A stretch of 64,000 bases of DNA from Sporosarcina sp. P34. GTDB lineage: Bacteria; Bacillota; Bacilli; Bacillales_A; Planococcaceae. The notes beneath the pieces are model-generated. The model was not told where the DNA came from, did no database searches, and saw only the letters and a program-made list of their open reading frames with translations. Location: NCBI RefSeq assembly GCF_002743375.1, contig NZ_PDZC01000001.1, positions 558,001-622,000 on the forward strand, in the 5' to 3' direction. Positions 33,985 through 42,632 of the stretch are shown here, piece by piece; position 1 is the first letter of the stretch, and each line of letters begins with the position of its first letter. The position numbers were made by a program, and so were the translations under genes.

Positions 33985-34021
33985 CTTTTGTCATACTATG
34001 ATTACAATAGTATGACAAAAG
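33985..34021 (+). promoter_or_regulatory. Perfect 15-base inverted repeat before the secreted hydrolase
   Basis: CTTTTGTCATACTAT and ATAGTATGACAAAAG flank a seven-base loop. The right arm runs into the AAAAGGAGTG ribosome site. It can be an operator for a dimeric regulator, or a hairpin that limits ribosome access. Confidence 0.6.
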
Positions 34022-34031
34022 GAGTGTTGAA

Positions 34032-35117
34032 ATGAAGAAATTAACAATGATTATCATGACTATGGTTCTAGCCATCAGTCTGCTGCCTGTCACTTCAGAC
34101 GCAGCAACAAAAGAGATGAAGGTACATTTCATCGACGTAGGACAAGGGGACGCAGTATTAGTCCAGTCTCCAAACGGTAAAAACATGTTAGTAGACGGTG
34201 GTCCGAAGGCTGCTGGAAGTAAAGTAGTTTCATTTTTAAAAGAAAAAGGCGTTAAACGTTTGGATTACGTGGTAGCGACGCATCCAGATGCAGACCATAT
34301 TGGTGGATTGGAAGCTGTATTAAATGCATTTCCGGTAACAAACTTTATCGATTCTGGTTATGTACATACGTCACAAACGTACTATAATCTGTTGACGCTA
34401 ATCGACAAAAAGAACATTAAGTTTACAGTTGCAAAAGAATTGGACAAGTTGGCACTTGATCCACAGTTGATTACGCGGGTATTGTATGCGGACGAAGAAG
34501 CGAAAGATAGTAATGCAGCGACTATCGTGTTAAAAGTGACGTACAACAAAGTGTCCTTTTTATTAATGGGTGACGCGGACACAACGATTGAAGACTACAT
34601 TCGCAAGAAATATGATGTAAAAGCAACGGTCCTTAAAAACGGTCATCACGGATCTAACACGAGCAGTTCAGCGGCGTTTATCAGCAATGTGAAACCAAGC
34701 GTAGGCATCTTGTCTTATGGCAAAAACAATAGCTACGGACACCCACATGCTGCTATTGAAGCGCGTTTGAAAAATGTTGGAGCGAAGACTTACAAAACAC
34801 CTATTCATTGTAATATAACGGTGACGACTAATGGCGCAAAGCATTCGGTAACAAATAGTTGTGGCAAGGGATCTACTCCTATTGCAAAGCCATCTAAGCC
34901 GGTGGCGAAGCCAAAACCAACTAAACCTGTAGCAAAGCCGACACCAGTCAAGCCTAAGCCGGTACCATCTAAACCGGTTACAAAACCTGTCACACAGACT
35001 AACTTTAAAAACTGCACAGAGTTACGTAAAGTTTATCCTAACGGAGTTGCAAAAGGACACCCAGCATATCAATCCAAGATGGATCGAGATAAAGACAACT
35101 GGGCGTGCGAGCGATGA
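34032..35117 (+). CDS. Secreted ComEC-like metallo-beta-lactamase hydrolase with Excalibur domain
   Basis: 361 residues. Signal peptide 1-24 (cleavage after SDAAT is likely). The ComEC/Rec2-type MBL domain spans 27-275: VHFIDVGQGDAVLV, the THPDADHIGG metal motif (H84, D86, D88, H89), LLMGDAD and LKNGHHGSN. A KP-rich linker (283-320) of the type that spans the wall leads to a C-terminal Excalibur domain ending DRDKDNWACE, a calcium-binding motif. It acts outside the cell; by relation to the nuclease part of ComEC a role on DNA is inferred. It lies beside the prophage junction in comGC. Confidence 0.85.
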   Translation: MKKLTMIIMTMVLAISLLPVTSDAATKEMKVHFIDVGQGDAVLVQSPNGKNMLVDGGPKAAGSKVVSFLKEKGVKRLDYVVATHPDADHIGGLEAVLNAFPVTNFIDSGYVHTSQTYYNLLTLIDKKNIKFTVAKELDKLALDPQLITRVLYADEEAKDSNAATIVLKVTYNKVSFLLMGDADTTIEDYIRKKYDVKATVLKNGHHGSNTSSSAAFISNVKPSVGILSYGKNNSYGHPHAAIEARLKNVGAKTYKTPIHCNITVTTNGAKHSVTNSCGKGSTPIAKPSKPVAKPKPTKPVAKPTPVKPKPVPSKPVTKPVTQTNFKNCTELRKVYPNGVAKGHPAYQSKMDRDKDNWACER

Positions 35118-35356
35118 GTATAAAATACACGCTGGACAGAATTGAAGAAGGAATATACGTGTTTTTAGAATATCCTGAAGAAGAGAATCAACTACTAATA
35201 CCAGTTGATCAAGTAGATGAAGTTTTTCATGAGGGTGATATAGTCTCTATCAGCTCAGAAGGACAGCAATACAAGATTGAGCTGCTGATTGATGAAACGC
35301 AGATCACTCGTGAAAAAGTGAATAATCTATTAGAAAGACTAAAGAATAAAAAATGA
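35114..35356 (+). CDS. DUF3006 family protein
   Basis: 80 residues from ATG 35114 in an ATGA overlap. DUF3006 proteins often follow ComEC-like MBL genes. Pattern: LDRIEEGIYVFLEY, then LLIPVDQVDEVFHEGDIVSI. Function unknown; probably works with or regulates the hydrolase. Confidence 0.75.
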   Translation: MSIKYTLDRIEEGIYVFLEYPEEENQLLIPVDQVDEVFHEGDIVSISSEGQQYKIELLIDETQITREKVNNLLERLKNKK

Positions 35357-35360
35357 TGAT

Positions 35361-35402
35361 AAAACAGCCGCCGACTCTATTGAGAAGGTGGCTGTTTTAA
35401 TT
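35361..35402 (+). terminator. Terminator after the DUF3006 gene
   Basis: AAAACAGCCGCC pairs with GGTGGCTGTTTT, one G-U pair. Strong, with flanking A and T runs so it can work in both directions. Confidence 0.8.
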
Positions 35403-35448
35403 TTTGGATACAACAGAAAAACGGTACATTATATAGAAGGTTCTTGAT

Positions 35449-35520
35449 AAAATGTGGTCTTTTTTTAGGGGACCACATTTTAATACTGCGGAATGTGGTC
35501 TTTTCCGGTGGTCCACTCAC
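35449..35520 (+). repeat. Cluster of AATGTGGTC repeats, candidate integrase arm sites
   Basis: AAAATGTGGTC at 35449 is mirrored by GACCACATTTT at 35471, followed by GAATGTGGTC at about 35,491 and GGTGGTCCAC near 35,508. Several copies of one nine-base word in both orientations next to a phage end resemble integrase arm-type sites. The first pair would also form a hairpin. Confidence 0.45.
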
Positions 35521-35603
35521 ATAAAAACCACAGAAATATACACGGACAGATAGACACAGCAAATAAAATAGATAAAGAAAGTGATTTACACTGCTTTAAA
35601 TCA

Positions 35604-35660
35604 AGCTTTTAGACAGACTGAAAACTACAGGAAAAGCTGTTTTAAATGATGATCGTGTTG
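35604..35660 (+). other. Candidate prophage right attachment site (attR) inside comGC
   Basis: AGCTTTT (35604) and AAAAGCT (35632) lie as an inverted pair 21 bases apart, just left of the point where ComGC sequence begins. The crossover may lie in or near the ATGATGATCGTG run. The left copy is outside the window, so the core cannot be read directly. Confidence 0.45.
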
Positions 35661-35921
35661 CTAATCATTACTGTATTAATCTTAATTGCTATCCCGAATG
35701 TCACGAAGCATTCCAAATCGATAGATGAAAAGGGCTGTGAAGCATATGTGAAAATGGTTGAAGGTCAAGTACAAGCCTATAAGATGGATAAAAAAACGAT
35801 TCCAACGATTTCATCGCTAACTTCAGAGGGCTACTTACCGACTGAACCTGCGTGTCCAAATGGCAGTACAATCTCGATCGATTCGGAAGGAAAAGTAAAA
35901 GCTGCGAATGCCGGAAACTAA
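35646..35921 (+). pseudogene. comGC: comGC, 5'-truncated at the prophage junction
   Basis: 91 residues, beginning in the hydrophobic helix (MMIVLLIITVLILIAIPNVT). Intact ComGC, the main pseudopilin of the competence pilus, starts with a positively charged leader and a (K/R)GFTLIE cleavage motif, neither of which is present; an in-frame TAA (35643) lies directly upstream. The rest, including GCEAYVKMVEGQVQAY and CPNG, is intact. comGA and comGB do not precede it. Most likely cut by prophage insertion; excision would rejoin it. Confidence 0.8.
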
Positions 35922-36366
35922 ACGTATTTTCAATAGCCAGTATGGTTTCACCTTATTGGAACTCATTCTGGTCCTATCGATCATGATGATTTTGACAGCC
36001 GTCATTCTTCCTTTTAGCGAAAAACATCTGACAAAAGAATCCGAAGAGGATGCGCTGAAGCAATTCATTGCTGCTGTACATGAGGCGCAGTTATATGCAA
36101 TGACACATAAAGCGAGTGTTGTTGTGACGTTCAGCGATAGTGGAACAACGTATAAGGTAGAAACAATGGATGGGACGGTAACGGTAAGGAGTGGGATGTT
36201 TCCTGATGGCATGCGTATGACGAAACAATCTCCGTTTAAAAGATTGGACTTTGCTGAAACAGGATATATGGTTAAGACAGGGAAAATGTATTTTTCTACA
36301 CAAAGCAGAGGACTATTATTCCTCTCGTTCCAGTTTGAAAGAGGGAGGATGATAGTCAATGAATGA
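35908..36366 (+). CDS. comGD: Minor competence pseudopilin ComGD
   Basis: 152 residues. Prepilin leader and cleavage motif YGFTLLEL at about residues 12-19 followed by the hydrophobic helix. Overlaps comGC by 14 bases. Assembles into the competence pseudopilus at the membrane. Its upstream promoter is gone, so expression in the lysogen depends on read-through. Confidence 0.85.
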   Translation: MPETKRIFNSQYGFTLLELILVLSIMMILTAVILPFSEKHLTKESEEDALKQFIAAVHEAQLYAMTHKASVVVTFSDSGTTYKVETMDGTVTVRSGMFPDGMRMTKQSPFKRLDFAETGYMVKTGKMYFSTQSRGLLFLSFQFERGRMIVNE

Positions 36367-36658
36367 GAAAGGTCAGTCCTGGCCTGAAGCGATGTTGTCA
36401 CTAGTCATTATTATGGTGATCTTCTCATCTCTATTACCATTGGCCACCAGTATCACTTCGTCTGTCACAGCGAAAAAACAAACAATGATCGCAGCCCAAA
36501 CGATCTATCAAGCAGCGATTTTATATAAATCATTGGGACAAACAACAGGATACAGATCACATGAAGAACTGCACTATAATTGGACGGTTAGTAATGGACA
36601 GATTTGTGTTTCCTATGAAATACAACAAATCGAAAATCAAAAATGTGTGAGTTTATGA
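36359..36658 (+). CDS. comGE: Minor pseudopilin ComGE
   Basis: 99 residues with a short leader (NEKGQSWPEAMLSLVIIMVI) and a hydrophobic helix. Overlaps comGD and comGF. The position and size match ComGE; sequence identity among ComGE proteins is usually low. Confidence 0.75.
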   Translation: MNEKGQSWPEAMLSLVIIMVIFSSLLPLATSITSSVTAKKQTMIAAQTIYQAAILYKSLGQTTGYRSHEELHYNWTVSNGQICVSYEIQQIENQKCVSL

Positions 36659-37089
36659 AGCGATTGGATGAAAAAGGATATTCATTAGTTGAAAGTATCA
36701 TTCACTTACTTATATTCATAATGCTAATCCAATTTACAGTTCTGTTTTTCTACTGGAAAGCTCCTGTCGAGAATGTTTATCAAGGAGATCTACTTGGTGA
36801 GTGGGAGTTGTTTTCATTGGAATTACAAGAATTGTTGGAAGAAGTAACTAGAGTAGAAGAAGTAAAACCTACGCTCATTACGTTCCATACCCAAAGAGGA
36901 AAGATTACTATACACCAATACGATACAATGCTTCGCAAAGTTGTAGATGGAACGGGGCATGTTCCCTTGTTGGTGAATGTGAAATCCAGTAAATTTACTG
37001 TGAAAGATAGCGAATTGAAAATTGCTGTCGAAATGAAGGACGGTATGCGTAAAGAAAGGACGTTTGTCATTGGATTATATCAAGAATGA
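36655..37089 (+). CDS. comGF: Minor pseudopilin ComGF
   Basis: 144 residues from ATG 36655, overlapping comGE; an ATG four codons earlier is possible. Starts MKRLDEKGYSLVESIIHLLI, a prepilin leader plus helix, then a ComGF-type beta region (RGKITIHQYDTMLRKVVDG). Confidence 0.8.
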   Translation: MKRLDEKGYSLVESIIHLLIFIMLIQFTVLFFYWKAPVENVYQGDLLGEWELFSLELQELLEEVTRVEEVKPTLITFHTQRGKITIHQYDTMLRKVVDGTGHVPLLVNVKSSKFTVKDSELKIAVEMKDGMRKERTFVIGLYQE

Positions 37090-37249
37090 GAAGGGAGGAT
37101 CATTTATTTTCGCGATTGTCCTATTAATTTGTGTAAGTCTCTTTCTTTTCTCCCTCGTTTCATGGCATGATAGTATCTACAGAATATACGACTGGCTCGA
37201 AACCTATTATGAGCGTAAAGCAGTTGAATTAATGAAACGGGATGGATGA
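37064..37249 (+). CDS. comGG: ComGG-like protein, short
   Basis: 61 residues from a TTG (37064 or 37070), with a leader-like NEKGGSFIFAIVLLI and one helix. ComGG is usually about 120 residues, so the C-terminal half is missing here. Last gene of the comG remnant; its stop overlaps aroK. Confidence 0.6.
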   Translation: MSLDYIKNEKGGSFIFAIVLLICVSLFLFSLVSWHDSIYRIYDWLETYYERKAVELMKRDG

Positions 37250-37758
37250 AAATGAAAAGGATATACTTAGTAGGATTTATGGGATGTGGAAAAAGCGCAA
37301 TCGGTAAACGGCTGCATACGTTAACAGGTATTCCGTTCTTTGATATGGACCATGAAATTACAGAACAAATGCAAATGACGATTCCTGAAATATTTGATCA
37401 GTACGGTGAACTGTACTTCCGACAGTTGGAAACAGAATTTCTCGAAAAATTCCCTGAAGAGTATTGTATTGTGGCGACCGGTGGGGGTGTTGCAATAAAA
37501 GAACAGAATATTCAACTGATGCGTGAAACGGGTATCGTGTTTTTCCTCAACGCATCATTCCGTGATATTTGGCGAAGAATCTCAACTGATGTCAATCGTC
37601 CGATAGTACAACAATCTTCGCGGGCAGAATTAGAAGCCCTTTATAAAAAACGCAAATCGAAGTATTTACAGTCTGCCCATTTCACTGTGGAAACAACGGG
37701 AAAATCTTTAACGGACATTGCAGAATATATTATCTTTCAAATTGAAAGATACCAATAA
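37246..37758 (+). CDS. aroK: Shikimate kinase
   Basis: 170 residues. Phosphorylates shikimate with ATP in the aromatic amino acid pathway. Walker A GFMGCGKSAIG at 10-20, D33/D35 (FFDMDHEI), and the substrate-binding GGGVAIK region near 78. Starts in an ATGA overlap with comGG (a second ATG lies two codons on). Place after comG is as in related Bacillales. Confidence 0.92.
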   Translation: MKMKRIYLVGFMGCGKSAIGKRLHTLTGIPFFDMDHEITEQMQMTIPEIFDQYGELYFRQLETEFLEKFPEEYCIVATGGGVAIKEQNIQLMRETGIVFFLNASFRDIWRRISTDVNRPIVQQSSRAELEALYKKRKSKYLQSAHFTVETTGKSLTDIAEYIIFQIERYQ

Positions 37759-37766
37759 CTTATTTA

Positions 37767-37812
37767 AAAAGCGAATGATTTAGTTTGTGGTTGAGCTATC
37801 ATTCGCTTTTAT
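37767..37812 (+). terminator. Terminator after aroK
   Basis: GCGAATGAT pairs perfectly with ATCATTCGC, flanked by A and T runs. Loop of 18 bases. Confidence 0.75.
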
Positions 37813-37830
37813 GCGTTATTAATAAATAGA

Positions 37831-37859
37831 TTGCGCTTACTTCTCTAAAATGTTAAGAT
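37831..37859 (+). promoter_or_regulatory. Sigma-A promoter of the glycine cleavage operon
   Basis: TTGCGC and TAAGAT with 17 bases between, about 40 bases before the riboswitch. Confidence 0.6.
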
Positions 37860-37899
37860 ATCAGTGAAGAAAAAATTAACTCAATAATGCGAATGATTG

Positions 37900-38060
37900 T
37901 ATGGGGAGAGCGCGCATTAGGCGCCGCCGAAGGAGCAAGTAACGAATGTTATGAATCTCTCAGGTAACAAAACGCATACATGACGCATCTCTGGAGAGTG
38001 CTGAGTAATCAGCGGCCGAAGAAAGTATGGAAACTGTAAAGCTTTCAGGCAAAAGGACAG
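37900..38060 (+). ncRNA. Tandem glycine riboswitch
   Basis: Two aptamers in a row. The first has GGGGAGAGCGCG, CGCCGCCGAAGGAGCAAG and AATCTCTCAGGTA; the second has CTCTGGAGAG, CAGCGGCCGAAGAA and CTTTCAGGCAAAAGGACAG. These conserved blocks are those of the gcvT RNA. It controls the gcv operon: glycine binding prevents the terminator that follows, as in other Bacillales. Confidence 0.95.
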
Positions 38061-38095
38061 GGGTTCTCTTTTATAGGAGACCCCTGTCCTTTTTT
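38054..38095 (+). terminator. Riboswitch-controlled terminator
   Basis: AGGACAGGGG pairs with CCCCTGTCCT, then TTTTTTT. Its 5' arm overlaps the end of the second aptamer, the layout of an expression-platform terminator. Confidence 0.9.
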
Positions 38096-38148
38096 TGATG
38101 AAGTACATACTGATCGTTCCTTGATCAGAACAAAAAGGAGGAAACAGT

Positions 38149-39249
38149 TTGACAAATCAATTATTGCGTACACCGTTATTTGAAAGTTATAAAGAGTACG
38201 GGGGTAAGACCATCGACTTTGGCGGCTGGGAGTTACCGGTGCAGTTCTCTAGTATTAAAGCGGAACACGAAGCTGTTCGGACAAAAGCTGGTTTGTTTGA
38301 TGTCTCGCATATGGGTGAAGTGTTTGTCAGTGGTAGCGGAGCACTCGATTATTTGCAGAAGCTTGTGACGAATGATGTTTCCAAACTGAAAATAGGCCAA
38401 GCACAGTATACAGTGATGTGTAATGAGCAAGGTGGAACGATCGATGACTTTTTAATTTATAAATTAGAGGAAACGCGTTATTTATTGGTAGTCAATGCAA
38501 CGAATATTGAAAAAGATGTAGCTTGGATGAAAAAACAACAGACCGACAATGTTGTCATTGACAACCAGTCTTCCAATTACGCGTTACTAGCATTACAAGG
38601 ACCGATCGCTGAGTCGGTATTACAAAAACTGACGGATGAGCCACTTGAAGAAATCAAGTTTTTCCGTTTCAAAGAACATGTTCAAGTGGGCGGAGAAAAT
38701 GTACTCGTTTCACGTACTGGTTATACGGGAGAAAATGGATTTGAGATCTATGGTACACCTGAAGCAATCCAAAACTTGTGGACAAAAATTTTGCAAGAAG
38801 GCAAAGAAGACGGTGTCGTACCTGCAGGTCTTGGTGCACGGGACACATTGCGCTTTGAAGCAGGTTTACCTCTTTACGGTCAAGAATTGAGAGAGGATAT
38901 TTCTCCATTAGAAGCAGGGCTTGGTTTCGTCGTAAAAGTGAATAAAGAAGAGGATTTCATTGGTAAAGATATTCTTGTGAAGCAAAAAGAACAAGGTGTA
39001 GAACGTAAGCTAGTTGGACTGGAAATGATCGATAAAGGAATTCCACGTACTGGTTATAAAGTATTTGTAGGTGACCAAGAGATCGGCGAAGTCACAACGG
39101 GTACGCAATCTCCTACATTAAAAAAGAACATCGGTTTTGCGCTTCTATCTACAGAGTTCACTGAGCTTGGCACGGAAGTGGAAGTGGAAATCCGCGCGAA
39201 ACGTCTGAAAGCAAAAGTCATTGCAACACCTTTCTATAAAAGATCATAA
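38149..39249 (+). CDS. gcvT: Glycine cleavage system T protein (aminomethyltransferase)
   Basis: 366 residues from TTG 38149 with AAAGGAGG upstream. Transfers the methylene group from the H-protein arm to tetrahydrofolate and releases ammonia. Folate-binding [11 protein letters not shown] at 48-58, [16 protein letters not shown], and the [18 protein letters not shown] block near 230. Normal length. First gene of gcvT-gcvPA-gcvPB. Confidence 0.95.
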   Translation: MTNQLLRTPLFESYKEYGGKTIDFGGWELPVQFSSIKAEHEAVRTKAGLFDVSHMGEVFVSGSGALDYLQKLVTNDVSKLKIGQAQYTVMCNEQGGTIDDFLIYKLEETRYLLVVNATNIEKDVAWMKKQQTDNVVIDNQSSNYALLALQGPIAESVLQKLTDEPLEEIKFFRFKEHVQVGGENVLVSRTGYTGENGFEIYGTPEAIQNLWTKILQEGKEDGVVPAGLGARDTLRFEAGLPLYGQELREDISPLEAGLGFVVKVNKEEDFIGKDILVKQKEQGVERKLVGLEMIDKGIPRTGYKVFVGDQEIGEVTTGTQSPTLKKNIGFALLSTEFTELGTEVEVEIRAKRLKAKVIATPFYKRS

Positions 39250-39269
39250 GTGAAAAGGGGTAAAAAATT

Positions 39270-40616
39270 ATGAAGCATCGTTATCTACCTATGACGGAGC
39301 AAGATCAGAAAGATATGCTAGAAACAATTGGAGTTTCCTCTATTGATGAACTTTTTTCGGATATTCCAGAGAAAGTACGATTTAAAGGGGAGTACCAAAT
39401 TAAACCGGCTAAATCCGAAACATCTCTTTTAAAAGAACTTGGACGTTTGGCTGCGAAAAATATAAATGCTCAAGAATATGCTTCGTTCCTAGGAGCGGGA
39501 GTCTATGATCACTATCGTCCAATTATTGTAGATCATGTCATTTCACGTTCTGAATTTTATACGGCTTATACACCATACCAACCCGAAATTTCACAAGGCG
39601 AGTTACAGGCGATTTTCGAGTTTCAGACGATGATTTGCGAATTGACAGGCATGGAGCTAGCGAACTCTTCCATGTACGACGGAGGCACGTCACTTGCTGA
39701 AGCAGGGACACTTGCTGCAGGTCATACACGCCGTAAGAAGTTACTTGTATCTGCTACGGTTCACAACGAATCACGCGCTGTTGTGAAGTCATACGCAGAC
39801 GGGCAGTACATTGACGTGGTAACGATTCCACATACAAACGGTGTAACAGATATCGATAAACTCAAAGAAATGATTGATGATGAGACTGCGGCAGTGCTCG
39901 TTCAATATCCGAACTTTTACGGCCAAGTAGAAGATTTACAAGTAATCAGCGATATTGCACATGAACATGGGGCACTATCGATCGTCTCAGCGAATCCACT
40001 TGCACTTGGACTCTTGACACCACCAGGCGCGCTTGGAGCGGATATTACGGTTGGAGATGCACAACCATTCGGAATCGCGGAATCATTCGGTGGGCCACAC
40101 TGTGGGTATTTCGCAGTTTCGAAAAAATTGATGCGCAAAGTTCCTGGTCGTCTAGTTGGTGAGACGAATGACGATCAAGGGCGTAGAGGATACGTACTGA
40201 CATTGCAGGCGCGTGAGCAACATATTCGTCGTGACAAAGCGACATCCAATATTTGTTCGAACCAAGCGCTGAACGCTCTTGCGGCATCCGTTGCGATGAC
40301 GGCTCTTGGTAAAGAAGGAATTAAAGAAATCGCTTATCAGAATATCGCGAAAACAGCTTATGCGAAACAAGCATTTGAGAAAGCTGGATTTGAAGTGAAA
40401 TTCGGTCCTGCACATTTCAATGAACTCGTGGTCGATTGTAAAGCGCCTATTCAAGATGTCAATAAACGCTTGCTTGACCAAGGAATTATCGGTGGGTATG
40501 ATCTAAGTCTCGTAGATGAAAGTCTAGCGAATCACGCACTGATCGCTGTAACAGAACAACGTACGAAAGAAGAAATCGATGCATACGTGCAAGAACTGGA
40601 GGCTATCCATGCATAA
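39270..40616 (+). CDS. gcvPA: Glycine decarboxylase subunit 1
   Basis: 448 residues. The N-terminal half of the P protein, which with GcvPB decarboxylates glycine using pyridoxal phosphate. Contains [11 protein letters not shown], the [10 protein letters not shown] segment and [13 protein letters not shown]-like GGPHCGYF. Two-gene P protein is standard in Bacillales. Confidence 0.95.
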   Translation: MKHRYLPMTEQDQKDMLETIGVSSIDELFSDIPEKVRFKGEYQIKPAKSETSLLKELGRLAAKNINAQEYASFLGAGVYDHYRPIIVDHVISRSEFYTAYTPYQPEISQGELQAIFEFQTMICELTGMELANSSMYDGGTSLAEAGTLAAGHTRRKKLLVSATVHNESRAVVKSYADGQYIDVVTIPHTNGVTDIDKLKEMIDDETAAVLVQYPNFYGQVEDLQVISDIAHEHGALSIVSANPLALGLLTPPGALGADITVGDAQPFGIAESFGGPHCGYFAVSKKLMRKVPGRLVGETNDDQGRRGYVLTLQAREQHIRRDKATSNICSNQALNALAASVAMTALGKEGIKEIAYQNIAKTAYAKQAFEKAGFEVKFGPAHFNELVVDCKAPIQDVNKRLLDQGIIGGYDLSLVDESLANHALIAVTEQRTKEEIDAYVQELEAIHA

Positions 40617-42096
40617 GGACAATCAATCACTCATTTTTGAACTATCCAAACCCGGACGAATCGGTTATAGCTTACCTGAATTAGATGTGCCTGAAGTAGA
40701 TGTTACGTCCATTTTGTCTCAAGGCGTAATTCGTAAGGAAGACGCAGAACTGCCTGAAGTATCTGAGTTGGACATCATGCGTCACTACACTGCGTTGTCA
40801 AACCGTAATCATGGTGTCGATACAGGATTCTATCCATTAGGTTCTTGTACGATGAAATACAATCCGAAAATCAACGAAGCAGTTGCCCGTTTCCCAGGAT
40901 TCGCACGCGTTCACCCGCTACAAGACGAATCTACGGTACAAGGTGCACTCGAAGTTGTATATGATCTGCAACAACATTTAGCGGAAATCACGGGTATGCC
41001 ACAAGTTACATTGCAACCTGCAGCTGGCGCACATGGCGAGTGGACAGCATTGATGATGATCCGTGCTTTCCATGAGGCGAACGGTGATACGCAGCGCACG
41101 AAGGTACTTGTTCCAGACTCCGCTCACGGAACAAACCCAGCTTCTGCAACGGTTGCTGGCTTTGATACAGTAACAGTGAAGTCGAATGAAAAAGGCTTAG
41201 TAGATCTTGAAGATTTGAAGTCAAAAGTAGGTCCTGATACAGCGGCATTGATGTTAACGAATCCGAATACGCTAGGTCTTTTCGAAGAAGATATCTTAGA
41301 AATGGCGGCAGTCGTTCACGGAGTCGGTGGAAAACTCTATTACGACGGCGCGAACTTGAATGCGGTTATGTCCAAAGCACGCCCGGGCGACATGGGCTTT
41401 GATGCGGTTCACTTGAACTTGCACAAGACGTTCACAGGTCCTCACGGCGGTGGGGGACCAGGTTCAGGTCCGGTAGGTGTAACAGATGAATTGGCTGCAT
41501 TCATGCCAAAACCCGTTGTTCAAAAAGTAGATGATCGCTTCGTGTTGAATTACGACGTGCCACAATCTATTGGTCGTGTGAAGCCGTACTACGGAAACTT
41601 CGGTATTTACCTACGTGCGTATACGTATATTCGTTCAATGGGTCCCGACGGCTTAAAAGCTGTAACGGAATACGCAGTACTCAATGCGAACTATATGATG
41701 CGTCGTCTAGAGCCATACTTCGATCTTCCGTATACACAGCACTGTAAACACGAATTTGTTTTGTCAGGTCGTCGTCAGAAGAAACTGGGTGCACGTACAC
41801 TCGATATGGCGAAGCGTTTGCTAGACTTTGGTTATCATCCGCCAACCATCTATTTCCCGTTGAACGTAGAAGAGGCTATAATGATCGAGCCGACAGAAAC
41901 GGAATCCAAAGAAACATTGGATAACTTCATCGATGCGATGATTCAAATCGCTAAAGAAGTAGAAGAGAATCCGGAAATCGTTCAAGAAGCACCACACACA
42001 ACCGTTATTGGCCGTCTAGATGAAACGAAGGCAGCGCGTAAGCCTGTGTTGCGTTATATAAAAGAACAGTCACCAGTAGAAGAAACCGTACAATAA
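40609..42096 (+). CDS. gcvPB: Glycine decarboxylase subunit 2
   Basis: 495 residues from ATG 40609 (GGAGG upstream), overlapping gcvPA by eight bases. Carries the PLP lysine in [19 protein letters not shown] and the [16 protein letters not shown] and [10 protein letters not shown] motifs. The enzyme's catalytic chain. Confidence 0.95.
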   Translation: MHKDNQSLIFELSKPGRIGYSLPELDVPEVDVTSILSQGVIRKEDAELPEVSELDIMRHYTALSNRNHGVDTGFYPLGSCTMKYNPKINEAVARFPGFARVHPLQDESTVQGALEVVYDLQQHLAEITGMPQVTLQPAAGAHGEWTALMMIRAFHEANGDTQRTKVLVPDSAHGTNPASATVAGFDTVTVKSNEKGLVDLEDLKSKVGPDTAALMLTNPNTLGLFEEDILEMAAVVHGVGGKLYYDGANLNAVMSKARPGDMGFDAVHLNLHKTFTGPHGGGGPGSGPVGVTDELAAFMPKPVVQKVDDRFVLNYDVPQSIGRVKPYYGNFGIYLRAYTYIRSMGPDGLKAVTEYAVLNANYMMRRLEPYFDLPYTQHCKHEFVLSGRRQKKLGARTLDMAKRLLDFGYHPPTIYFPLNVEEAIMIEPTETESKETLDNFIDAMIQIAKEVEENPEIVQEAPHTTVIGRLDETKAARKPVLRYIKEQSPVEETVQ

Positions 42097-42113
42097 TAAA
42101 ATGCATGAAATGG

Positions 42114-42142
42114 AGCGCCGCTGAAAGTTAGCGGTGCTTTTT
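42114..42142 (+). terminator. Terminator of the gcv operon
   Basis: AGCGCCGCT pairs with AGCGGTGCT (one G-U pair), then TTTTTG. Confidence 0.8.
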
Positions 42143-42364
42143 GAATTGAAAATACTGTAGCACTCTAATCACTCTTTCGTTATACATAGTGTGTTTGAAG
42201 AATACTATATTAAGAACCAATAGATCATCGGAAGAGAAATAATGATTTAATTTTTATACGCTGTAAACCCTATGGTTTATGAAGATATCTCGCGGCACGT
42301 GTGGACTACATATGGATACCAATAAGAATAAAACTAGCTCTCAACATAGTCTCGTAAAATTAAA

Positions 42365-42438
42365 ATCGTATATTATACGATAAACAAATGATCAATGTCA
42401 ACCATAAATTTGAGAAAATTCGAATTATGTGTTATACT
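42365..42438 (+). promoter_or_regulatory. Promoter with upstream palindrome
   Basis: ATCGTATA-T-TATACGAT (42365-42381) is a perfect palindrome and a possible operator. TTGAGA (42410) and TATACT (42433) are 17 bases apart, a strong sigma-A promoter. The rest of 42143-42364 shows no gene. Confidence 0.65.
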
Positions 42439-42444
42439 GTATAT

Positions 42445-42517
42445 GTACAAGTAAACAGGACGGTATGGAAGACGCCTGCGCACTTATTCCAGTTAGGAAT
42501 GAAGGGCGTATTTTTTT
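42445..42517 (+). ncRNA. Short terminated leader or small RNA of unknown class
   Basis: The transcript from the promoter above should begin near 42,445 and meet a hairpin (ACGCC with GGGCGT, then ATTCC with GGAAT, loop AGTTA) followed by seven T at 42511. The product is about 75 bases. It may be a riboswitch-like attenuator for the protein starting at 42,633, or an independent small RNA. I do not recognise a known class. Confidence 0.5.
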
Positions 42518-42632
42518 GAATTTGAAAAATGGGTGGTTGTATTTTAATGAAATAATAGGTGAAAACACGGATTACGTTAATTAGATTACCTGTAAAGTAG
42601 TTACCAAAGAATGTATAGGAGGAGATTGTCTA

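Larger units (their letters stand above)
1..35645 (+). mobile_element. Right-hand part of a contractile-tailed (PBSX/Xkd-like) prophage
   Basis: A continuous plus-strand run of packaging, head, connector, contractile tail, baseplate, fibre and lysis genes, followed by cargo genes, reaches a truncated comGC at about 35,646. The sheath and tube proteins show a myovirus-type tail. No integrase, repressor or replication gene is present, so the left arm lies outside the window. All structural modules look intact, with no frameshifts apart from the probable programmed one in the tail chaperone, so the element may be inducible. The exact right end is inferred from the comGC break and flanking repeats. 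Confidence 0.85.
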
